Source of the DNA: Cordilura impudica
Taxonomy: Eukaryota; Arthropoda; Insecta; Diptera; Scathophagidae
Direction: 5' to 3'
Assembly: GCA_963682025.1 (NCBI GenBank)
Contig: OY821518.1
Span: forward strand, 235,330,152-235,394,151
Length of the DNA stretch: 64,000 bases
In this document: one piece after another, positions 56,643 through 64,000 of the stretch
How positions within the stretch are numbered: the stretch's first letter is position 1
Layout: each line of letters begins with the position of its first letter
Notes under the pieces: model-generated
What the model saw: only the letters and a program-made list of their open reading frames with translations
The model's database searches: none
What the model was told of the DNA's origin: nothing
Made by a program: the position numbers and the translations under genes

Positions 56643-57344
56643 TTAATCTATTAAACCAGTTTCTAAATCATACGCACAATGACTCATTTCGAAAACTGGG
56701 CCAGTTAAGCCCGTACGTATGGCAATTTGTTCTGCAGTTTCTTCAGAGTTGTTTAAAACGCGAGCATTAATATTGGGGTCCATTAATAAAACCGTAGAAG
56801 TATTACGACAATTAGATACAGTTGCAGCTACGTGTAGTGGTGTTTGTTGTCCATCTGACTGAGCATTTACATCGGCGCCATGTTGGAGTAAAAGTGAAGC
56901 ACATTCAGCATTACTCCACTTGCAGGACGAATGCAAAGGAGTCCAACCCATATTAGTTTTAGCATTAGGATCGGCTTTGTATTGTAGCAATAGTTTGACT
57001 ATATCCAAAAAGTTATTATAACAAGCTCGATGTAGAGGTGTATAGCCGTCATTGTCAATGGCCGTTACGGCCTCAGGATCTAAACTTAAAATTTCTTTCA
57101 CTTCGCTGATTTTATTTTCATTTACAGCCCACAAGATCATACGTTCAATGCTGGCTATAGCAAAAATTAAATAGTTACGTTATGATTTAATTAAAATTCC
57201 TAATTTACCTTGTGGATTGCGATCTTCTTCTATCAATTCGTCCGCATCATCATCCCAGCCACTAACATGCATCCCTCTTGGCACTTTAGCGTAACGTAGT
57301 TTTTCTAATTGAGATTTCTCTTCATCGGAATCGTAGTCATCCAT
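56643..57344 (-). CDS. ANKRD49: ankyrin repeat protein, ANKRD49 type
   Basis: Complete two-exon gene on the minus strand: exon 1 57344-57209, exon 2 57154-56643, intron of 54 bases in phase 1, product 215 residues. The N-terminus is acidic (MDDYDSDEEKSQLEKL) and has a WDDDADELIEED stretch. Then come four ankyrin-type repeats, of which three are clear: DNDGYTPLHRACYNNFLDIV, TNMGWTPLHSSCKWSNAECA and DGQQTPLHVAATVSNCRN. The C-terminus carries SEETAEQIAIRTG. Length and order fit ANKRD49, a small ankyrin protein of largely unknown role. It converges with DCTN5 (stop codons 87 bases apart) and diverges from Tap42. Confidence 0.92.
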
Positions 57345-58148
57345 TTTTAAATAAATTTATATTTCAGAATTATGTACTACTCGAAATTGATTGCAAAATT
57401 TCTATTATTTTACCGGCAGATCTTTAGAATTCTTGTTTATATGGCAAAAACTATTCACAGAAAGAAAATTTAAAAATAAAGCTACCAGATGCGGCCGACA
57501 ATTTTGGGAATCTCTACATGAAAATTTCATTACAATAAACCAGTTTATAAAAAAGGTGGAAGGGCTAATCTTTTGATAAGAGAAAAATAAATATTAATAA
57601 AATGTGTTTTCTAAAATAATACTACAAAGTAAGCCTAAACACCGAAATTTATTTTTTTTATCTTGGCAGTTTAACTGAACATAGTAAATGTTTAAAAGCA
57701 TTGTACACCACATATTCATTTTGTTTGTTATAGGTAAAAAAATCATCATTTACATTTACATTAATAATAATAGTCTAATAATAGTTCGACTAAAATTTGC
57801 ATAATTATGAGTATAAATCAGACGAGGTTAAAATTTTTTGTATTTAATATTAAGATGATGTTAAAGATATTGTTGATTATGTGGAGAACCCGAAATATGT
57901 AGTGCAGTACAAATATTAATTTTGAAAGGTAGTAATACATCCCCAGAATATGGTAACACTATATGAAATTAAATAGCAGTTTTAATACTTCTTCAAAATT
58001 ATTGTGAATTGACGAAGCAAACCTGTTTTATCACAATTCAAAATTTAACGAAACTAACAGCTGACTTTATTTGGCTAAACGAAAAAATAAATAATCGCAT
58101 ACAGCAAAAGAACGGATACAAATACAAAGTATCATAAATAAAATAAGA
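57345..58148. other. divergent intergenic region between ANKRD49 and Tap42
   Basis: About 800 bases between two start codons facing away from each other. A CAGCTG motif is at 58058-58063, about 90 bases upstream of the Tap42 start, as for DCTN5. A short frame at 57391-57576 shows no family resemblance and is probably chance. Confidence 0.5.
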
Positions 58149-61100
58149 ATGGGCAGTGAAAATACAGCAGATACTCGTAAATTACAAGATATTTTCCTGG
58201 AGGGATGGGAAATTTACGAATTTTTGGATGAAACTACCATAGATACAAATGGCGTCGATTATCAGGTCGGTGAATAAATAGCTAAAACATCTTTCGTTTG
58301 TAATGTTTGCTTTTGCACATTATTTTCAGCGCAAAGTTAAATTGGGCATGCAACATTTTGAATTGGCAACTACAATTGTCAACGAAATTAGCATGTTTAG
58401 TAGCAATGAAGTAATTGATGAAATGTCCACCGAATCATTGCAATACTTATTGTTGCCTTATTTCCTGGGTAAAATGTCTTTAAAGCGTAATGAACAGGAT
58501 CGTGCGGATGCATTAAGAGTTGCTGAGATTTATTTTAGGTAAGTTTTCAGGCCCTTTTATCCTGCTTTTTTATCTTAAATTCTTCAATGGTAATGTTGCT
58601 AGAGAGTTCTGTCGCTATACAAATGTTGCAAATAAAATTGTTTGCTCATGTTTCTTTATCATTCCAGATTACAGTGAGAAATGAAATTATTCAAAGATTT
58701 TTATGCGATAAAAAAAATAATTTGTAATTATTAATTACTTTCTTCACGGGGAAAAATTTTTTCAAACTACTTATAGAAAAAGAATTTCAAATTTTTACAG
58801 TTTGACAAATGAAATAATTAACTAATCAATCAAAAATACCTTCTCATGAATTGGTACTCTGTTCGGTCTGCTAAATCTATAATATTAATAGGCTAGGCGA
58901 TTTCTTGTGACCGACGAATTATTTGCCGTTTCGCGGATTTACAGATTTTTTAATTTTTTTCCTTTATTTTGAGTAAATTAAATTTAAAGTTTCTACTAAA
59001 GGTGTGTTTACACTATGTGTATTTTCCATGTGTAAATTCAGTTTTACGATCCATACTTAATTCCGTGTGTGTGTCAAAATTGCCGTTTTACATACGATTC
59101 ATAATTTTTGCGTTCAAACGTACATATGTATTTCCGTATGACATAACCTCTAAATGTAAACAACAGCTGATTTAATTTGTGAATTTAAAAAAAATTATTG
59201 TTAAAAATAAATTTATATATTTTATATATTTTTTAATTGTTAATTAATATTAAACAATTTATTTTTCTCTCAATATTAATCTTTATAATTTACTCTGTTT
59301 TTCTTTCGCCACAAACAGTGTTGTATTTTCATATGTTTATCTTGCCAAAATAGAACCTGCCCTAATTGAAAAATTTACATATGTCTTGCAAAATGTGTTG
59401 TACATAAACAATGTTTGAAAGGGTTCACACTATGTGTACAAATTACACGTGCTAAAAAAGTAAGAAAAACACGATCAAAACACGTAGTGTGAACGCAGCT
59501 TAAGGATTTGGTGTCACTGATGTTAAAAAAAGCACTAAGCACTAACTCGAAAAATTTTCGCGTCATAAATTTTAAAAAGCACTAAAAGTGCTAAAAGCAC
59601 TAAGTTGACAACCCTGATTATTTTATTTTTTTTTTTTTTATTTGCCTTGTTGAGATAATTGTAAAGCTAACAGCAAATTTACTAGACAATAACGATTACT
59701 TTTTTAACATGAAAACTATGCATTTATTTACGATTTTGTTAAGATTTGCTGAAAAAATTCTTTAAGGTGCTATTACATGATGTGTTATTTGCATATGTAC
59801 TGTCAAATTTTCCCACAACAAAAGTTGTAAACATCGTGTGATACATATGAAACATTGTTTATGCACAATACATGAGGAAAGTCACATGTACGTTTTACAA
59901 TTAGAACAGGTTCTATTTTTGCATGACAAACAAATGAAAATACAACACTGCTTGTGGCGAAAGACAAAAAGAGTAAATTATAAAGATTAATATTGACAGA
60001 AAAATAAATTGTTTAATATTAATTAACAATTAAAAAATATATAACTTTTTTTTTGACAATAAATTTTTGTAAATTCACAAATTAAATCAGCTGTTGTTTA
60101 CATTTAGAGGTTATGTCATACGGAAATACATATGCACGTGTGATAGCAAAAATTATGAATCGTATGTACAAGACAATTTTGACAGACATGACGAATTTCA
60201 TATGGATAAAAAAAGTGACAGTACATATGTAAAAAACATATCGTGTAATAGCACCTTTAGTGTTTTAACGATCATTGCAGTGTAAAGTTTTATTGTCTTA
60301 TGTGAGTTGTGCCCCCACACTTTACAAATTATTAATTTAAAGTTTTAGTTGGTAAGCTTTTATATATTATTCTTTTTAATTTGAAAACAGGAAATAGAAT
60401 TAAAATGTAATCCTTCAGTTACCATTAAATTTTTTAATACATATTGAACCAACCACATCATAAAAATTTTTTCATAAAAGCATGTTTTGAAAAATAATTC
60501 AATTGAACTTTAAAATTTTGTTTAAAAAATTTAAAAACTAAAATTGGCAAATTGGACGATTTTTTAATTATATCTCATGTTCATTTTATTGAAATTAACT
60601 GAATTACTCAACATATATCGGTGCCGCTTTTTACTTTTAACGAATTAAGATGGCATCAACGAGCAATAAAAAACCTAAGATTCCAGTCCGAATGGACACA
60701 CAAATTCGTATTTGTAAGGGCATACCTATGTGCTTCATTTGCAAAATTACTGTACCACATAACAAACTTTACAACTTAAGTAGACACCACGAAAAATTTA
60801 ACTCACAATTTGTCAAAGATTATCCCCCTAACACTAATCTTAGAGAGACTAAACTGAAGGCATTGCAGTCAAATATTGAAAAAGAACAGAACATTATTTC
60901 GTCTTTTAGCCATGTAAATGACAGATCACTTGAAGCAAGTTACATAATAGCTTGGGATATTGCCCGTGATAAACGGGGAAGCAGAGTTAAGAAAACACAG
61001 CCCAATTTTAAACAAAAATTCCGCATGAAATTTCTCACTTCTCCCTTTTCCCTTATTATGAATAAAAATTCCTTCGGAAAAAAATTCGATGGGAAAAAAG

Positions 61101-64000
61101 TAGTTATTCTCAATGCACTTGAATTTGGTGTTTTCCCTCAAAAAATTTCCCTTGCAAAACAGACGGGAGTTTATATAAAAATGGAAGAAGTATTTTGATA
61201 AAACAAAATTAAATAAAAAAAAATATTTCATTAATCTTGTAGGCTGAAGACCATAAATAAAGCCAAACTTCTACTTTTGTTAACTTTAATGAGAGCCAAT
61301 TCGGGCATTGATTGTGTTTTCCATAGATTCAGCCCGCAATTGACTTCTAGCAATCCTTTAGCCATTTTTGTTGTTGTTCTACAACACCAATTTCCTCCAC
61401 GAGTGCTCGCATCATAGCTATGCTATTAATTTTTTACTTAATTTTTCTTTAACATAAATTTATTTTCGTTTGCGCACACAAAAAAATAGAAAATTAATTG
61501 TCAATAAGCAAAACAACTGGCTTCGAAATTCGATGATGTCACTTATAAATTTTTTTGTTCACGCGGAATTTATAATTGGAGGATTTTTTTTCTCGAGAAA
61601 AGTATTTTCCGTGGGAAAGAAATTCCTTGAGAATATTCGTAATTGGGCTGACTATGAAAAAGGTTATGAGCATTCTCGACCCTGATAACAAAAAGCTGCA
61701 TAAAGCGATAGATAAGCTTTCCTTATCACGGTGCACAACCGAGCGTCGGATTGGAGATATCACCACTTTTATTGAAACAAGTTTAAAAAACGATCTAGCA
61801 GCATTTAGTTTAGCTCTTGATGCACAGATGTTAGCGACGTTCCTCAATTGGCGATCTTCATTAGGTCTGTATCAGTTGAATTTAATATCACTGAAGAAAT
61901 GTAGACCTTGTAGCTCTTTCTGAAACATTACGAGGCATTGATGTAAAAAATGAGCTTTTCGAAGTAATTAACAAATTTGAATTGCCACGAGATAAACTTA
62001 TTAGTGTTGCCACAGATGGAGCACCTGCAATGGTGGGTAAAAATCAAGGTTTGATTGGTCTTTTAAATAAAGATCCAGATATCCCACATTATCTACCAAT
62101 CCACTGTATTTTTCTTCGGGAGCATCTTGTTTCAAAATTTTTTAAATATGAAAACGTTTGGAAAGTTGTGGTAGAAATTTTAAATTTTATCAGAACAAAC
62201 GCTAAAACTCATCGTTAGTTTAAAAATTTTATTGTGGAGTTACAAGAAGTTGAGGAAAACAATGAGTTATCAAACGATGTCACCATTTGGTCCATAGTGC
62301 GATGGCTATCCGTTTCTAATGTTTTGGATCGATTTGTTGAGGTGTTACCCACAATAAAGTTGTTTATAAAAGAAAAAGGAAAAATATATCCAGATCTGGA
62401 GAATGAAATTTGGATTTCAGATTTAATGTTTTTTACTGACACAATGAACCATCTTAAATCGCTTTATCTGAGTTTACAAGGCAAAGACAAAACAGTGCTT
62501 GATTTGTCACGATCATTGTTAGGCTTCGAAGCTGAACCTCTTGTTTATAAAAGACCTCGAATGTAAAAAAATTTAATTTTTTCCTCTTTTAAAATTGAAC
62601 GTAAATAATATACAAGACGATAAGCTAGAAGAATACATAAATAATTTAAAACAATTTCATGAAAATTTTAAATGTAGATTTGAGATATCTCAAACAACTT
62701 CAAGCAACATTCTCAGTTTCTGTTAACCCATTTTTGTGTGATGTCCTAATTGATGAATTTTTATTATCCGATATAATTCTTGCAAAACCAGATATTGGAA
62801 AATTGGAGTTGTTAGAAATGAAGGATGATATTGTATTGAAAATGCATCACAAATCAACTTTTCTAGTTGGATTTTGCAAACTTGTTAACGAAACCCAATA
62901 TCCACAACTGAAAAAAGGCGTTGCTCGTTTATTTTCAATGTTTGGCACAACGTATTGTTGTGAATCTCTATACTCCACCATGAAAAACGTTAAAAACAAA
63001 AATCGTTCACGTTTAACAAATCAACATCTAACGGAACTCATTCGGACTACTTTGACAAATTACACACCTGATTTTACAGAAATAATCAAAAATTCTTCCT
63101 AATTTCTTTTTTATTTTTATTTTATTTTTATATAATTCCTTTCTTTTATTTTATTTAAAATGAAATTCTTTGATCTCAAAAAATTGTAAAATATAACATT
63201 ATTTTTATAAATAATAATATTTCAGTATAAAAGTTATTTGAAATGTGTATGAAATGAATTAATAAATTTTATGTTCGTTTAAAACTAGTGCGGCCCACCG
63301 TTAGTAGGTGAAATTCCAAATTTGGCCCAACAAGCCATTTACGTGCCCACCCCTGCTATATACGAAAGATTAAAATTTCCTATATGTACTTATCGTAAAA
63401 GTTGTTTTTTTTAACGAACGTAAGAGAAAAGTTTAGTTTTATTAGAATGAGTTTTAAATTTATTTACATTTTTTTCTTGCCGATGTATCAGAATTGAAAT
63501 ATCCGAAAAAATGCAAATCCAAAAATTAAACTAAAATATTTTTCCCATTGCAGAGACTTTCTTCAGCGTTGCCAAGAATATGATCTTTGCGAAGGACCTA
63601 AACTAAACAAGGATGACAAATCAGGAAACCAGGGTAGTGGTTGTATAGATACTCAAGAACAGTTGGTGGCCTCCGCTGTGGCACGCAATAATAAAATTGC
63701 ACAATATAGACGTAAAAAAGAACTTGAAGAACAAGTTAAACAAATGAAGAATGCCGTAAAAAATAGAACAGTAGATGATGAAATAAAACGCGATTTCTTT
63801 ATGAAATTCATTAATAAAAGTATTATAGATGTTGTGGAAGAATTGGAAAACGTTAAATTAGAAAAGGGTGTCGTAGAAATGAGAAAACAACGTTTTGCTG
63901 AATTTGGCACAACAAAAATGGATGATTTTATGTTGCCATCTGATAATGCTATCGAACCTGGCCATTCACATGGTCATGGTCATTCACATAATCATCACGG
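58149..64000 (+). CDS. Tap42: Tap42 / IGBP1-type PP2A regulatory protein (3' end cut by window)
   Basis: Exons 58149-58265 (39 codons), 58330-58538 and 63554 to beyond the window end. Intron 2 is about 5 kb. Joined phases give one open frame: MGSENTADTRKLQDIF at the start; ATTIVNEISMFSSNEVIDE, LQYLLLPYFLGKMSLK and RADALRVAEIYFR in exon 2; ARNNKIAQYRRKKELEEQV and MRKQRFAEFGTTKMDDFM in exon 3, ending in a His/Gly/Ser stretch. These match the alpha4/Tap42 family, a helical protein that binds free PP2A-type catalytic subunits and acts in TOR signalling. KIxxYRxKKxLE is a conserved part of the family. The first donor is GTCGGT, weaker than usual. The long intron contains only transposon sequence. 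Confidence 0.95.
58876..59010 (+). repeat. repeat shared with 54793-55000
   Basis: ATAATATTAATAGGCTAGGCG followed by GTGACCGA and CAGATTTTTTAATTTTT. Diverged copy, type unknown, within Tap42 intron 2. Confidence 0.6.
58997..59504 (+). mobile_element. intronic MITE, orientation 1
   Basis: Begins AAAGGTGTGTTTACACTATG and ends CACTACGT-like sequence inverted (GTAGTGTGAACGCAGCTTAAG). Its interior is the inverted counterpart of 59762-60260, including CAGCTGATTTAATTTGTGAA and AGTGTTGTATTTTCATATG. Target duplication not resolved. Confidence 0.7.
59762..60260 (-). mobile_element. intronic MITE, orientation 2
   Basis: Ends AAGGTGCTATTACATGATG and (inverted) AAAGGTGCTATTACACGATA. It is the inverted relative of 58997-59504, so the two can pair over about 400 bases with about 260 bases between them, inside the Tap42 pre-mRNA. 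Confidence 0.72.
60650..63102 (+). pseudogene. GTF2IRD2-type hAT transposase remnant in Tap42 intron 2
   Basis: Plus-strand pieces in family order. The N-terminal zinc-finger-like part is at 60650-60975 (CFICKITVPHNKLYNLSRHH). After an inserted MITE come LSRCTTERRIGDITTFIE (61660-61830), LISVATDGAPAMVGKNQGLI and LPIHCIFLREHLVSKFFKYE (61982-62180), WSIVRWLSVSNVLDRFVEV (62290-62345) and LQGKDKTVLDLSRSLLGFEA. The C-terminal dimerisation part has LFSMFGTTYCCESLYSTMKN (62930-62990). ATDGAPAM is the catalytic-domain signature of this hAT group. Stops and shifts near 61920, 62217 and 62565 inactivate it. Confidence 0.88.
61001..61649. mobile_element. MITE-like insertion in the hAT transposase
   Basis: Left end CCCAATTTTAAACAAAAATT, right end AATATTCGTAATTGGGCT. 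The right part (61470-61650) is shared with 25380-25560. It splits the N-terminal zinc finger part from the rest of the hAT gene. A target duplication could not be identified. Confidence 0.6.
63340..63355. repeat. right terminus of the GTF2IRD2-type hAT element
   Basis: CGTGCCCACCCCTG ends the element; inverted it reads CAGGGGTGGGCACG, the typical terminus of Charlie-like hAT transposons. The expected left partner is not found upstream of 60650, so the left end is lost or strongly diverged. Confidence 0.65.

Overview
The window looks like AT-rich nuclear DNA of a calyptrate-type fly (blowfly or housefly relatives). The evidence is spliced genes with GT-AG introns whose products resemble fly proteins (a Dscam-family receptor, dynactin p25, ANKRD49, Tap42, a DUF1091/CheB-like secreted protein), embedded in a dense mixture of dipteran transposons. 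No bacterial-type gene organisation, CRISPR array, tRNA or rRNA gene was seen. The species assignment is inference.

Layout. 1-5.2 kb: the 3' end of a Dscam-family gene (+ strand, four exons, last fibronectin type III domain, membrane segment, cytoplasmic tail), with a decayed mariner copy upstream. 5.6-11.7 kb: decayed Tc1-like and Bari-like transposases, a hAT-type MITE with an 8-bp target duplication, and a broken gene of an uncharacterised mobile-type family split by a solo LTR and a foldback hAT MITE. 12.15-14.57 kb: an uninterrupted array of about 345 copies of a 7-bp unit, followed by a 118-bp foldback MITE with a 9-bp target duplication. 15.6-16.4 kb: a long terminal coding exon of unassigned gene. 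18.36-19.35 kb: an internally deleted Tc1/mariner element with both TIRs and TA duplication. 21-31 kb: Helentron/DINE-like non-coding elements, one carrying two nested MITEs whose empty sites are seen in a second copy at 45.3-47.9 kb, a tandem 274-bp duplication, and a 12-unit array of about 195-bp repeats.

31.6-32.75 kb: a complete four-exon DUF1091-type gene (- strand). 33.3-38.3 kb: three LINE remnants (one +, two -). 38.6-45.3 kb: a nested complex. A transposase gene with DFxE and SDG motifs (- strand) is interrupted by a Helentron-like element and by a foldback hAT MITE, and the MITE itself carries an mdg1/412-type LTR retrotransposon lacking everything from gag to the end of its 3' LTR. 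51.87-54.71 kb: a second member of that transposase family with terminal inverted repeats of about 590 bp, which I regard as the most interesting object in the window.

55.85-64 kb is the gene-rich end: DCTN5 (+) and ANKRD49 (-) converge with 87 bp between stop codons, and ANKRD49 and Tap42 diverge from a shared 800-bp interval. The 5-kb second intron of Tap42 holds two inverted MITE copies and a decayed GTF2IRD2-type hAT transposon. The host genes are not an operon. They serve unrelated cell functions (neuronal recognition, dynactin-based transport, a small ankyrin protein, PP2A regulation, secreted lipid- or odour-type protein). Most of the remaining sequence is transposon debris in several nested layers.
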